A stretch of 27,283 bases of DNA from Thermoplasmata archaeon (GCA_021798415.1 JAJZGO010000010.1:1-27283); one strand, 5' to 3'. Positions 6,628 to 14,424 are shown, counted from the first letter of the stretch. The notes: generated by a model not told the origin, from the letters alone. Made by a program: numbers and translations.

Positions 6628-8493
6628 CTACTCCTCGGAGATCCCGCCCGGGTGCTCGGACTCGGCATACTTGTGGACCACGTCAACGAACGTCGAGTGC
6701 GACCAGGTGAGCGGGGTCGCGCTCTTGGGCTCTCCGGTCGTCCGGTCGATCTGTTCGGGGAGGAGGCGGGTGGGGGTCGCGTGCGCGGCGACCCACTCGA
6801 TGAGCTCCCGACAGCGGTCGCGCTCGCCCAGCCGAAGGCGGGCTTCGGCCAGCCAGAGCGTGCACACGAGCCACGGGTTCTCGTGCCCGTAGTATTCGTC
6901 CCCTTCGTACCGGGCGAGGCCGCCCACGCTCCGGTTCCAGAGTCGCGACTCGATCGCGTCGACCGCCCGACGCGCCCGTGGGTCGGTCCAGGGAACGAGG
7001 CCGAGCTTGAGCGCGAGCAGGATCGAGGCGTCGATGCGGTCGTCGCGCGGGGCGAGGGAGCGGACGAACCGTCCGTTCTCGTCGTCCCAGAACTCGGCGA
7101 CCGCGGCCGCCCCAATCTCCCGAGAGGCGGTCCTCCATGCGGACCCGTCTTTGCCGAGCTCCGTCGCGATGCGCGAGGCTCGCTCGAGAGCGTGCACGAC
7201 CGCGGCGGTCGAGTAGGCGTGCGTCCCGAACCGCTCTTCCCAGAGGTCGAAGCTCGGCGACGGGAGCCGTGCGGGACCGTTGCGGAACCCCGCGAGGAAG
7301 TTCGCCGCGTCCTTCGCGAGCGGCCAGTACTCTAGGAGCATGTCGGGGTCCGCGCCGCGTTTGAAGTGGTGCCAGGTCGCCGCGATGACGGTCGCGGTCT
7401 GGTCGATCTGCAGGTGCGGCGGCGGGTGCCATGTGCTCCCGATCTCCCCGTCCGGGAAGTGCCGGTGGAAGAACGAGCCGTCGGGACTCTGGCACTGGCG
7501 GGCGAAGTGGAGGAAGCGGGACGAGTTCTCGTACAGGCCGGCCTCGTCCATCGCCTTCGACACGTAGCCGCCGTCCCGCCACCAGCAGTAGTTGTACGTG
7601 TCCCCGGCGGCGACCAGCGACCGGGTGTCGGGGGATGCGATCACCGCGCCCGTGGACCCGATGCAGTGCCGCAGGAGGAGGACGCTCATCCGGTATACCT
7701 TTCGTCCGAGCTCGCTCAGTCCGTCGGGCGGGTTCGGGAGGCGACGCTGGACCCACGTCGTCCAGAACGCCTCCGACTCGCGGACGAATCGGTCCGGGCC
7801 CCCGGCCTGGACGTACTCGTGGACCCGGCGCGTCGCCGGCAGGCTTCTCCCGACCGCGAGGAAGAGCCGGATCTCGGTGTCCCGGTCGGCCGTGGGCTCG
7901 ATGTCCCACTCCATGACGCTGTCCGCGGCGCCGTGGGCGACCGGACGGCCCTCGAGCCGCCCGTCCTCCGCGTCGACGTACGTCCCGCGCAGGCCCTTCA
8001 GGGTGTGCTCGCCGCAGACGGCCCGGGCGAAGTGCGGCTCGGAGAAGAACTCGAAGAAGAATCCCCGCTTGTAGTGGACGAGCGACTCGGTCGAGTCGTC
8101 GACGAACGCCGTGTCCTGGTACATCGACTCGGCGATCTGGAAGGCGTGGTAGGCGAAGAGGCGCAGCGGGCGGGGCGGGTCGGCCCGAACCCGAATGACG
8201 CGGGTCACGAGGTCGTGGTTCGGGTGGATCTGGTCGCGGACGGCGATGCGGATCCCGTGCCCCGTCCAGACGGATTCGGGGAGATGGCCGGGGCCGAACG
8301 GCTCCTGCTGGATCTCGTAGCCGTTGCCGCGGCGCAGCCACGCGAACCGGGACTCTCCGACGTCGTAGAGGCCGAGACGGGCTTCGCGCAGCTGCTGGTA
8401 CTGGCCCGGGTAGGGGTAGAAGAGCTCGTTCCAGTCGCCGTTCTCGTTGACCGTGACCAGAAGGCGGCCGTTGCCCGTGATCTGCGTGATCAT
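6628..8493 (-). CDS. GH15 glucoamylase-like glycoside hydrolase
   Basis: The 621-aa protein has an N-terminal beta-sandwich (about 1-250) and an (alpha/alpha)6 barrel (about 260-621), the layout of prokaryotic GH15. Seen: GNGRLLVTVNENGDWNELFY at the N-terminus, NYCWWRDGGYVSKAMDEAG at 301-319, SFDLWEERFGTHAYSTAA at about 414-431 with the general acid at E419 or E420, GHENPWLVCTLWLAEA at about 536-551, and LLPEQID with general base E580 followed by TPLTWSHSTFV. It should release glucose from the non-reducing ends of maltodextrin or glycogen. A trehalase activity, known for some archaeal and bacterial GH15, is a real alternative given treS next door. No signal peptide, so intracellular. ATG 8493 fits the family start; a 15-codon frame ends in an ATGA overlap with it. 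Confidence 0.9.
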   Translation of the reverse strand: MITQITGNGRLLVTVNENGDWNELFYPYPGQYQQLREARLGLYDVGESRFAWLRRGNGYEIQQEPFGPGHLPESVWTGHGIRIAVRDQIHPNHDLVTRVIRVRADPPRPLRLFAYHAFQIAESMYQDTAFVDDSTESLVHYKRGFFFEFFSEPHFARAVCGEHTLKGLRGTYVDAEDGRLEGRPVAHGAADSVMEWDIEPTADRDTEIRLFLAVGRSLPATRRVHEYVQAGGPDRFVRESEAFWTTWVQRRLPNPPDGLSELGRKVYRMSVLLLRHCIGSTGAVIASPDTRSLVAAGDTYNYCWWRDGGYVSKAMDEAGLYENSSRFLHFARQCQSPDGSFFHRHFPDGEIGSTWHPPPHLQIDQTATVIAATWHHFKRGADPDMLLEYWPLAKDAANFLAGFRNGPARLPSPSFDLWEERFGTHAYSTAAVVHALERASRIATELGKDGSAWRTASREIGAAAVAEFWDDENGRFVRSLAPRDDRIDASILLALKLGLVPWTDPRARRAVDAIESRLWNRSVGGLARYEGDEYYGHENPWLVCTLWLAEARLRLGERDRCRELIEWVAAHATPTRLLPEQIDRTTGEPKSATPLTWSHSTFVDVVHKYAESEHPGGISEE

Positions 8494-8537
8494 CGGTCGT
8501 GAATCGGGCGCCGAACGCCCCGAAGCTCGGATTCCAT
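8490..8537 (-). CDS. Possible 15-codon leader ORF before the GH15 gene
   Basis: An ATG at 8537 opens a 15-residue frame, MESELRGVRRPIHDR, whose TGA overlaps the GH15 ATG (ATGA). The TATA-like box at 8564-8570 predicts transcription start near 8541, so this ATG would be almost leaderless and the GH15 ATG would be reached by coupling. It may be chance; no similarity is known to me. Confidence 0.25.
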   Translation of the reverse strand: MESELRGVRRPIHDR

Positions 8538-8563
8538 CGGTCGGCGGGTGGGGGCGCACGGGC

Positions 8564-8570
8564 CCATAAC
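8564..8570 (-). promoter_or_regulatory. TATA-like box upstream of the GH15/glucokinase pair
   Basis: The minus strand reads GTTATGG, an AT-rich break in a GC-rich divergent intergenic region. It is about 74 nt from the GH15 ATG, longer than other leaders here, but about 30 nt from the ATG of the 15-codon frame. Confidence 0.35.
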
Positions 8571-8677
8571 GGTTCGGTTCGAACCCCCGGGGGGTCGGCG
8601 ACGGCCGGCGGCGGTCGTCGCCGCACGCTCCGGTGGGCACCGAAAGGTCCCTCTACCTCCCCGTACTCCGGGAAACG

Positions 8678-9325
8678 ATGACGACGACCCACGAACTCGA
8701 CCGCATCGTCCGCCGCCAGCACCTCCTGAAGCACCCGTTCTACGCGGCTTGGTCGAACGGAACGCTCCCGCTCTCGACGCTCCGGCAGTACGCCCAACAG
8801 TACTACCACTTCGAGTCGAACTTCCCGCGGTACGTCGCGGGAGCGTATGCGCGGCTCTCGCGCCCCGAGGACCGCCGGGTCTTGCTCGAGAACCTCGTGG
8901 ACGAGGAGGGGCGCTCGCCGACCCATCCCGAGCTCTGGTCGCGGTTCGCGCGCTCGCTCGGGATACGGCGTCTCGCGGCGCCCCCGGGCCCCGCGACGGT
9001 CGACCTCCTTCGGGCGTACGAGGGCGAGACGGTCACCGGCACGATCGGGTCGGCGCTGGGCGCGCTCTACGCCTACGAGTCCCAGTTCCCGGACGTCGCG
9101 CGCGAGAAGTCCCGGGGGCTCCGGGCCTTCTACGGTCTGCGGTCGGCCGACGCCCACGCCTTCTTCCGGGTTCATGTGACGGCCGACGTCGCCCACTCGG
9201 CGGCCGAGCGCCGCCTGCTCGGACGGTGCCTGCGCGGCGACCCCGAAGCGGGACGCGACGCGGAGCGGGGCGTGCGCCGGTCGCTGGACGCCTGGTGGTC
9301 GTTCCTCGACGGCTTCGCGCGCTGA
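8678..9325 (+). CDS. CADD/PqqC-like iron oxygenase (TenA/PqqC superfamily)
   Basis: The 215-aa all-helical protein resembles the Chlamydia CADD family, non-haem di-metal oxygenases that make p-aminobenzoate for folate. Seen: QHLLKHPFYAAW at 14-25, YYHFESNFPRY at 42-52, ENLVDEEG at 71-78, HPELW at 83-87, YAYESQFP at 131-138 and the pattern H166-x3-D170-x2-H173. Candidate metal ligands E76, H83, E134, H166, D170 and H173 reproduce the CADD spacing (E81, H88, E142, H174, D178, H181, from memory). Y22 in HPFY would match the sacrificed tyrosine Y27 of CADD. Thiaminase TenA lacks this ligand set, so a thiamin role is less likely. It is divergent from GH15 and convergent with GH57, with no folate genes in view, so function in a pterin pathway is inferred only. 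Confidence 0.78.
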   Translation: MTTTHELDRIVRRQHLLKHPFYAAWSNGTLPLSTLRQYAQQYYHFESNFPRYVAGAYARLSRPEDRRVLLENLVDEEGRSPTHPELWSRFARSLGIRRLAAPPGPATVDLLRAYEGETVTGTIGSALGALYAYESQFPDVAREKSRGLRAFYGLRSADAHAFFRVHVTADVAHSAAERRLLGRCLRGDPEAGRDAERGVRRSLDAWWSFLDGFAR

Positions 9326-9350
9326 GGCCGACCGGAGGGGACCGTCGCCG

Positions 9351-10544
9351 TCACTTGAGGACGGGGACGCCGAGCCGGTCGAGGGCGCGGCGCCTTAGGT
9401 CGGTCAGCGCGTTCATGTAGTTCGCGTAGGCGTCGTACGGGCTCTCGTAGCTCGAAAAATACTGGTGGACGCCCTGGTCGGCGCCGTGGCCGCTCACGTA
9501 CATGTAGTAGAAGTGGTCCGAGGTCAGGAGCTTCCTCCAGTCCTCGAGGACCGCGGGGTCCGAGGACCGTCGCGCCACGACCCCGACCTTCTTCGCGGCC
9601 TCGAAGGCGGAGCGCTGGAGGTCGTTGCCGAGCCAAGCCCCGAGGTCGCGGTTCTGGTCGGCCCAGCTCATCGTCACGGGGACGCTCAACGGCGCGCGCG
9701 GGTGCCCCGCGATCGCCTCCTCGACCGTCGCCCACTCGAGGTGCGGGTGGTGGGCGACCTCGGATGGCAGTGCGCTCAGGAACTCGAGGATCCCCGTGCG
9801 GGCGGCGTGGTGCTCGCCGAACGTCTCGAAGTCCATAAACAGACCGACGACCTCGCCCGGGGTCGCGGCGAGCCAGCGGGCGTACTTGTCGGCGGTGAGC
9901 GGGTGCTCGGACCACTCCTTGGACGAGAACCGGAACCCAACGTCGTCGCTGAGCCGGTAGTGGCGCAAGAGAAGGTTCACGGTCGGTGCCGAGGCCGCGC
10001 AGTAGCGGTACGTGGGCGGCTGGCCTCCGAGCACTCCTTCCCAGCCTTCGGCGAGCATGCCGGTGAAGCGTTGCGATTCCGCGAACCGCGCGAGGTCGTC
10101 GGAGTACGCGAGCTCCGTCATCCGCAGCACCGACGGCCTCGCGCCGAACTCGCGCTCGAGCATCGCCCGGTGCTGGGCGACCTCCTCGGCGAGCTCGGGC
10201 GGCGGGACGAGGAAGGCGAGCGAGTGGTAGTACGTCTCGGCGAGGAGCGCGACGCGGCCGGTCGCGTAGAGGGCCCGCAGTCGCTCGATCACGTCCGGCG
10301 CCGCGAGGCGGGCCTGCTCGAGGAACGTCCCCGTGATCGAGAGGCTCAGGCGGAAGCCGGGGTGTTCCGCGAGCGCTCGGGCGAGCCGATCGAGCGCGGG
10401 CCGGTAGCAGCGTTCGGAGATCCCCCGGAAGATCGCGAGGTTGCGCTCGAGGTCGAAGTACGACCGCCCCGAGCCAAGGTCGAGGAACCGGAAGCGGGCG
10501 AGCCGCCACGGCTGGTGGAGGTGGAGGTAGAGGACTATTTTCAT
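9351..10544 (-). CDS. GH57 alpha-amylase-like glycoside hydrolase
   Basis: The 397-aa protein begins with MKIVLYLHLHQPWR, the GH57 first conserved region. It continues with ETYYHS near 103-108, RMTELAYSD near 141-149 (nucleophile candidate E144), MDFETFGEH near 237-245 (acid/base candidate D238) and LTSDHFYYMYVSGHGADQG. These match the short MJ1611/MalA type of GH57, which is about this length and lacks extra C-terminal domains. Likely substrate is intracellular alpha-glucan; 4-alpha-glucanotransferase activity cannot be excluded. No signal peptide. ATG 10544 is the family start. Just upstream lie an inverted repeat (10567-10584) and the integrase remnant, so the promoter region may have been altered by insertion; no good TATA box is seen. 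Confidence 0.9.
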   Translation of the reverse strand: MKIVLYLHLHQPWRLARFRFLDLGSGRSYFDLERNLAIFRGISERCYRPALDRLARALAEHPGFRLSLSITGTFLEQARLAAPDVIERLRALYATGRVALLAETYYHSLAFLVPPPELAEEVAQHRAMLEREFGARPSVLRMTELAYSDDLARFAESQRFTGMLAEGWEGVLGGQPPTYRYCAASAPTVNLLLRHYRLSDDVGFRFSSKEWSEHPLTADKYARWLAATPGEVVGLFMDFETFGEHHAARTGILEFLSALPSEVAHHPHLEWATVEEAIAGHPRAPLSVPVTMSWADQNRDLGAWLGNDLQRSAFEAAKKVGVVARRSSDPAVLEDWRKLLTSDHFYYMYVSGHGADQGVHQYFSSYESPYDAYANYMNALTDLRRRALDRLGVPVLK

Positions 10545-10566
10545 ACAACACCCCCGGCGCGGAGAC

Positions 10567-10584
10567 CCCCCAACTTGTTGGGGG
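10567..10584. repeat. Perfect inverted repeat upstream of the GH57 gene
   Basis: CCCCCAAC, two T, GTTGGGGG: eight-base arms, 22 bp before the GH57 ATG and 41 bp before the integrase remnant. It could be an operator, the edge of the old insertion, or a recombination-site relic. No second copy was noticed in the window. Confidence 0.5.
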
Positions 10585-10625
10585 TTGGAGCGCGGTACGC
10601 CTCCGCCCGTTTCAACGGCCGGTCG

Positions 10626-11123
10626 TTGACCAACTCAGAGAAGAGGTCCGGCCACCGCCCCGCCCACGCGCTCGCCCTCCGGTTCGGAGGGACGTGGTTC
10701 CTCAACAGCACCGGCGTTCCGGTCGCGTGCAACCCGTCGCTCACCCCAGCAGAGACGGAACCGGCGGACGTCGCGAGCCGACGGGTGCCGACCCGGGTCG
10801 AACTCCGGCGGCTCGTGGATTCGCTCACGCTCCGAGACCGGGTCATCGTCTTGACCCTCGCCTCGAGCGGGATGCGGGTCGGGGTGATCGCCTCCGACGA
10901 CGGATCGGACGGGCTCAGGATGGAGAACCTCCCTGACCTCGACCTCAAGACCGGGGAGTTCAAAGCGAAGCCTCCGCTCGTCTCCGTTCCCGCCAGGCCG
11001 AGCAAGAACGGGAAACCGTACATGACGGCTCACTCCGCCGAGGCGGCCGCAAAAGGGGTCGCCAAGATGCCGGTAAACCACACGAAGTCCCTCGTGGAGT
11101 CGGACGGGTCCGTTCCGCAGTAG
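10626..11123 (+). pseudogene. Truncated archaeal tyrosine recombinase (integrase) remnant
   Basis: The frame reads through a piece of a phage-type integrase: RVPTRVELRRLVDSL, then LRDRVIVLTLASSGMRVG, which holds the first catalytic arginine, the ASDDGSDGLRMENLPDLDL insert usual in archaeal integrases, and PSKNGKPYMT with the beta-hairpin lysine. After that the frame gives about 27 unrelated residues and stops at 11123. The C-terminal half with the H-x2-R and H...Y catalytic residues is absent, and most of the N-terminal core-binding domain is missing, so it cannot be active. The left limit is set at an in-frame TTG (10626) and is uncertain; recognisable similarity begins near 10790. It marks an old integrated element between the carbohydrate genes. 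Confidence 0.65.
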
Positions 11124-11505
11124 GACGAACCGGATGCCGCTCGGTCGTCCTCGGCAGCAACGGGGGTTCGACGATACCCTTTGCGAGAAGCGACGGACCG
11201 ACGCCGGCCTCGGACGGATGGGGGAGAGGTCGACCGGCGGGTCGAACGAGCGCTGAATCACGATGTCGTGCAAAAGCGTCCGAGCCTCGTGGGGGTCCTC
11301 CGTCGAGGGGAGTACGGCGCCGCGGGACGGATGCGGCTCGCTCTGGGAAGGGTCGGCCGAGACGACGCCGGCGGGGCCGGGCCCGCGGCCCGAAAGCTTT
11401 CCGACACGGTCGAAGCCCTCCGACAACGGAGTGGGGAGGAGCGGACGGAGGCTCACGAGAGGGAACGAGCCGAGCGGTTCGATGGGCGAGAGGACGGAGA
11501 CAATC
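11124..11505. other. Gene-poor stretch between the integrase remnant and the NTase/HEPN pair
   Basis: About 380 bp with no gene I can support. A plus frame (11181-11510) and a minus frame (ending 10635, starting 11456) are open, but both have Arg/Glu- or Arg/Pro-rich composition typical of GC-rich noncoding DNA and show no motif. Probably decayed remains of the mobile element. Confidence 0.5.
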
Positions 11506-11513
11506 CTTAATAT
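11506..11513 (+). promoter_or_regulatory. TATA-like box of the NTase/HEPN operon
   Basis: CTTAATAT within the sequence AATCCTTAATATCG. Its centre is about 28 nt before the ATG at 11538, predicting a leaderless message and favouring that start over the ATG at 11520. Confidence 0.55.
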
Positions 11514-11537
11514 CGACCGATGGTCTATATCGCTCGC

Positions 11538-12257
11538 ATGCCGATTACCGACGGCCTGACCGTCCCGGGCTCCTTCCTCCGGATCTCCGAGAAGGTCGGC
11601 GACGAGCCGTTCGCCCCGAGGGACGTCGAACCGATCCTGGGCCGGGGGATGAAGACCTACGGGGAGCTAGCCCGGCTCGCGAAATTGGGCTGGTTGTTCC
11701 GTGTCGGGCGCGGCCGGTACGCTACCGTGGATCCGTTGGTCCGGTTGACTCCAGGTGCCGAGCGGGGGATCGCCCGCTACCGGTCGAGGTGCTGGTATCC
11801 CGTCCTTCAGCGGGCCGTGGGGGGTATCCTGCGGACCTTCTCCCGGCGTCTCGGTGGCGTCGTCCTCTTCGGTTCGATGGCGAGAGGAATGGGCGGCCGG
11901 GACAGCGACATCGATCTCCTGCTGTTCGTGGATCGCCGTCCCCGGTCGGCGTACGAGGAGGTCCGTTGGAAGGCACCCGCGGTCGCGTCGTGCGGTCCGC
12001 TCGCGGAAGCGGAGTACGAGAGGAGCGGTCACCTCCACCGCGTCCAGCTCGTCCTGGCCGTCGAAGAAGCGTTCGGCCGGCCCGGGTTGCTCATGCCCGA
12101 CGTCGTCGAGGACGGGGTCATCCTCTTCGACCCGGATCGCATCGTGGCTCGCGGATTCGCCCTCCTCCGCCGGCGCTTCCGCGAGAACGGGGTCCGACGC
12201 GTTACGCTTCCGGGCGGGGCGACGTACTGGGAGAACCCGCTGCTGGCGGAGGCATGA
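11538..12257 (+). CDS. Winged-helix/nucleotidyltransferase fusion (MNT-type, putative antitoxin partner)
   Basis: The 239-aa protein has an N-terminal winged-helix-like domain (about 8-65, with GWLFRVGRGRYATVDPL as the wing) and a minimal nucleotidyltransferase domain (about 85-205). The motif is GS-x10-D-x-D: G112, S113, D124, D126 in FGSMARGMGGRDSDIDLLLF. The third acidic residue expected on a later strand appears to be Gln (Q170 in HRVQLVLAV), so catalysis is uncertain. In known MNT/HEPN systems such a protein AMPylates its HEPN partner. The stop overlaps the HEPN gene start (ATGA), so the pair is co-translated. The winged helix could bind the promoter for autoregulation, as in AbiE-type antitoxins. 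It sits next to the integrase remnant. The ATG at 11520 is an alternative start. Confidence 0.85.
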   Translation: MPITDGLTVPGSFLRISEKVGDEPFAPRDVEPILGRGMKTYGELARLAKLGWLFRVGRGRYATVDPLVRLTPGAERGIARYRSRCWYPVLQRAVGGILRTFSRRLGGVVLFGSMARGMGGRDSDIDLLLFVDRRPRSAYEEVRWKAPAVASCGPLAEAEYERSGHLHRVQLVLAVEEAFGRPGLLMPDVVEDGVILFDPDRIVARGFALLRRRFRENGVRRVTLPGGATYWENPLLAEA

Positions 12258-12727
12258 CCCTGGCCCCGAGACTCGTGGCCGACCTCTTCGATCTCGCACG
12301 ACAGTCGCTCGAGGGCGCGGAGGATGCGCTCCGGCGGAAGAACTATCTCAACGCCGTGATCGAGACCCAGAGGGCCGTCGAGTACTCTACGAAGGCGGCG
12401 CTCGTGGCCGTGGGCGTGGGGCCGGGAAGGCAGCACGACACGTCACCGGTCCTCCGCTCGGCGCTCAGGACGCACAAGTTTCCGGCGGCCTACTCGGCGA
12501 AGGTCCTGGGATGGGCGAGTGCGTCTACGGACATCGAAGGGGTCCGGGAGGTGGCGAGCTACCCCGACGCCCAGGGAGCCGTGTCGAGGGACCAGCTCGT
12601 GGACCCCGACGAGGCCGGCCGCTTCGTGGAAATGGCGAAAGACGTGTATGAGGGCGTCGGGCAGTTGCTCCGGTCGCTGTCGGTAGAGGATCCGACCGCC
12701 GAGGGAAAGCATCCCCGTCGCGAGTAG
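12254..12727 (+). CDS. HEPN-domain protein paired with the nucleotidyltransferase
   Basis: The 157-aa, mostly helical protein shows the HEPN core: LFDLARQSLEGAEDAL (11-26), a YLNAVIETQRAVEYSTKAAL helix (31-50) in which a polar residue pattern supports dimer packing, and GRQHDTSPVLRSAL (58-71) as the third helix. HEPN proteins next to minimal nucleotidyltransferases are often RNase toxins, but the R-x4-H-x-Y motif of HepT is not present; the only R-x5-H is R68...H74. It may therefore be a non-catalytic substrate-binding type of HEPN. A disordered charged tail follows residue 140. It overlaps the upstream gene by 4 nt and forms a two-gene operon with it. Toxin, defence or nucleotide-binding roles are all open. 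Confidence 0.8.
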   Translation: MTLAPRLVADLFDLARQSLEGAEDALRRKNYLNAVIETQRAVEYSTKAALVAVGVGPGRQHDTSPVLRSALRTHKFPAAYSAKVLGWASASTDIEGVREVASYPDAQGAVSRDQLVDPDEAGRFVEMAKDVYEGVGQLLRSLSVEDPTAEGKHPRRE

Positions 12728-13044
12728 AACTCAGGAAGGGGCCACAGGGCCCTTCGGGTCGACGTCCCACCCCGAGCCCTGGTCCGTGCCCCTGACTTCT
12801 GGACGGCGCATCCGCCTCCTTCGCGCCCCTATGCACCGCCCTAGCCTTCGCCGTCTTTCAGGAACTGCTGACAGCCGGGATCCTCTGACCCGCCCGCCGC
12901 ACTGTCATCGCAGGATCCGGGGCGGCGGTCGCGTGCGCCGTCGGCCCCACGACGCCTACCACCGGCTCCTCCGCATCGCCGCGTGGCCCCTCACCCGGGT
13001 CCCGGGAGGGGTCGCGAAAGCGCGATACTCCCCCGGGACGACCC
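12728..13044. other. Intergenic stretch between HEPN and glycosyltransferase genes
   Basis: About 317 bp between convergent genes. No RNA gene, repeat or supported coding frame was seen. A plus-strand frame from 12786 is Arg/Pro-rich and without motifs. It may be the right-hand border of the accessory insertion. Confidence 0.45.
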
Positions 13045-14424
13045 TCAGAGAGGCACCCCTCGAGCGACCATCGCCTCGAGGTAGATCACGACCGTCTCCC
13101 GGGCGCGCTCGGGCCACCCCTCCTTGAGCGCCTCCCAGCGGCCCTGGTCGCCCATCGCCGCGCGGAGCGTCGGGTATTCGAGGAGCTCGGCGATGCGGCT
13201 CGCGAACTCCTCCACGTCCCAGAAGTCCACGCGGAAGATCGAGGAGCTGATCTCGGCGACGCCGCTCGTCCTCGAGACGATCGTCGGAACGCCGGCCGCC
13301 ATCGCTTCGAGCGCGGCGATCCCGAACGGCTCGACCACGGACGGCAGCACGAAGACCGAAGCGCCGGCGAGCAGGAGCTCGCGCTCCTCTTCGGAGACCC
13401 GGCCCAGAAACATCACGCGGTCGCCGACCCCGAGCCTCGCGGCGAGCTGGAGCAGGCGCGGGTACTCCGGGCCCTCGCCGGCGACCACGAAGAGGGCGTC
13501 CGGGACGACCGGGACGACCCGGGCCGCCGCTTTGAGGAACGTGTCGACGCCCTTCATCGCGGCGAGGCGGCCGACGTAGAGGACCACGCGCGTCTTCGGG
13601 TCGATCCGCTCGAGCCGCTCGGTCGGCCGGACGGCGTTGTAGATCACCCGCACCTTGCTCGGGTCGGCGTGGTAACGATCGATGAGTTGCTGGCGAAGGT
13701 GCCGGCTGACCGCGATCACGCGCAGCGCCGCGTCGACGCCCGCCTGCTCCCGCGCGAGGATGTGTTCCCACGGGTGACCGAGCGACCGGTCGTACTCGGT
13801 CGAGTGGACGGTCATCACGAGCGGCCGACCGAGGCGGTTCGCGAGCTCGCGCGCGCCGAGCGTTCCGAACCAGTCGTGAACGTGGACCACGTCCACCGGT
13901 CCGAGGTCGCGGAGTCCGCCGACCCAGGCGTTGTACCCGTCGGTCGCGTTCTCGAACGGGCTGTCGAGGGACGCGCCGGACCAGTACGCGGGCGGATACC
14001 GTCCGACCGGGTCCCCGACGGGCTCGCCGGGAAACCGGAACGTGACGCCGTCGACCGGGGTGAACGGTCCGGCGAACGGCGTGAGGAAGAGCACCCGGTG
14101 ACCGAGGCGCGTCAGTTCGCGCGTGATCTCGTAGGAATGCACGCCGAGCCCCCCGGTGTGACTCGGAGGGAACTCCCAACCGACCATCACGATCCGCAGA
14201 GGTCTCGTGGCGCGCTGGGGCCCGCCCGTCGCGCCGGCTTCGACCGTCCGTGCCACATGACGTGCCGCGGGGTCGAGCGTCCCCGTGGAGTCGAGGGCCT
14301 CGGGGGTCTCCTCGGGGCTCTCGCGTCGCACGTGGGGCCGTTCCCGTCCGCGACCGGAATGCCGGCGCCGCCGGGTCGCCGGACGACGGGAGGAACGTGC
14401 CGCGCGTCGGCGACTCGGACTCAT
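13045..14424 (-). CDS. GT4-type glycosyltransferase, probable glycogen synthase
   Basis: Two Rossmann domains of the GT-B fold are visible. The N-terminal one starts at LRIVMVGWEFPPSHTGGLG (about 76-94), whose GGLG loop binds the nucleotide sugar as in glycogen/starch synthases, and includes VDVVHVHDWFG. The C-terminal one has RVVLYVGRLAAMKGVDTFLKA, GEGPEYPRL and EPFGIAALEAMAAGVPTIVS, the E-x7-E nucleotide-sugar site. It should extend alpha-1,4-glucan from ADP- or UDP-glucose, matching the GH15, GH57 and TreS genes nearby; a sugar-lipid or trehalose-type glycosyltransferase is the alternative. The start is unsure: ATG 14424 gives 459 aa with a 70-residue Arg-rich disordered leader, while GTG 14256 gives 403 aa, closer to relatives that begin just before the first strand. 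Confidence 0.85.
   Translation of the reverse strand: MSPSRRRAARSSRRPATRRRRHSGRGRERPHVRRESPEETPEALDSTGTLDPAARHVARTVEAGATGGPQRATRPLRIVMVGWEFPPSHTGGLGVHSYEITRELTRLGHRVLFLTPFAGPFTPVDGVTFRFPGEPVGDPVGRYPPAYWSGASLDSPFENATDGYNAWVGGLRDLGPVDVVHVHDWFGTLGARELANRLGRPLVMTVHSTEYDRSLGHPWEHILAREQAGVDAALRVIAVSRHLRQQLIDRYHADPSKVRVIYNAVRPTERLERIDPKTRVVLYVGRLAAMKGVDTFLKAAARVVPVVPDALFVVAGEGPEYPRLLQLAARLGVGDRVMFLGRVSEEERELLLAGASVFVLPSVVEPFGIAALEAMAAGVPTIVSRTSGVAEISSSIFRVDFWDVEEFASRIAELLEYPTLRAAMGDQGRWEALKEGWPERARETVVIYLEAMVARGVPL

Noticed and set aside
6597..7115. N-terminal extension of the glucokinase frame to 7115
   Set aside because: It lies wholly inside the GH15 coding region in another frame and is Ser/Arg-rich; the ROK domain starts right at GTG 6596.
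8560..8590. tRNA-like T-arm (GGTTCGAACC) near 8575
   Set aside because: No 7-bp acceptor stem, anticodon arm or D-arm can be drawn around it; it is a short palindrome by itself.
11181..11510. 109-codon plus-strand frame before the NTase gene
   Set aside because: Charged low-complexity composition, no motif, and it runs through the NTase promoter. Kept as noncoding.
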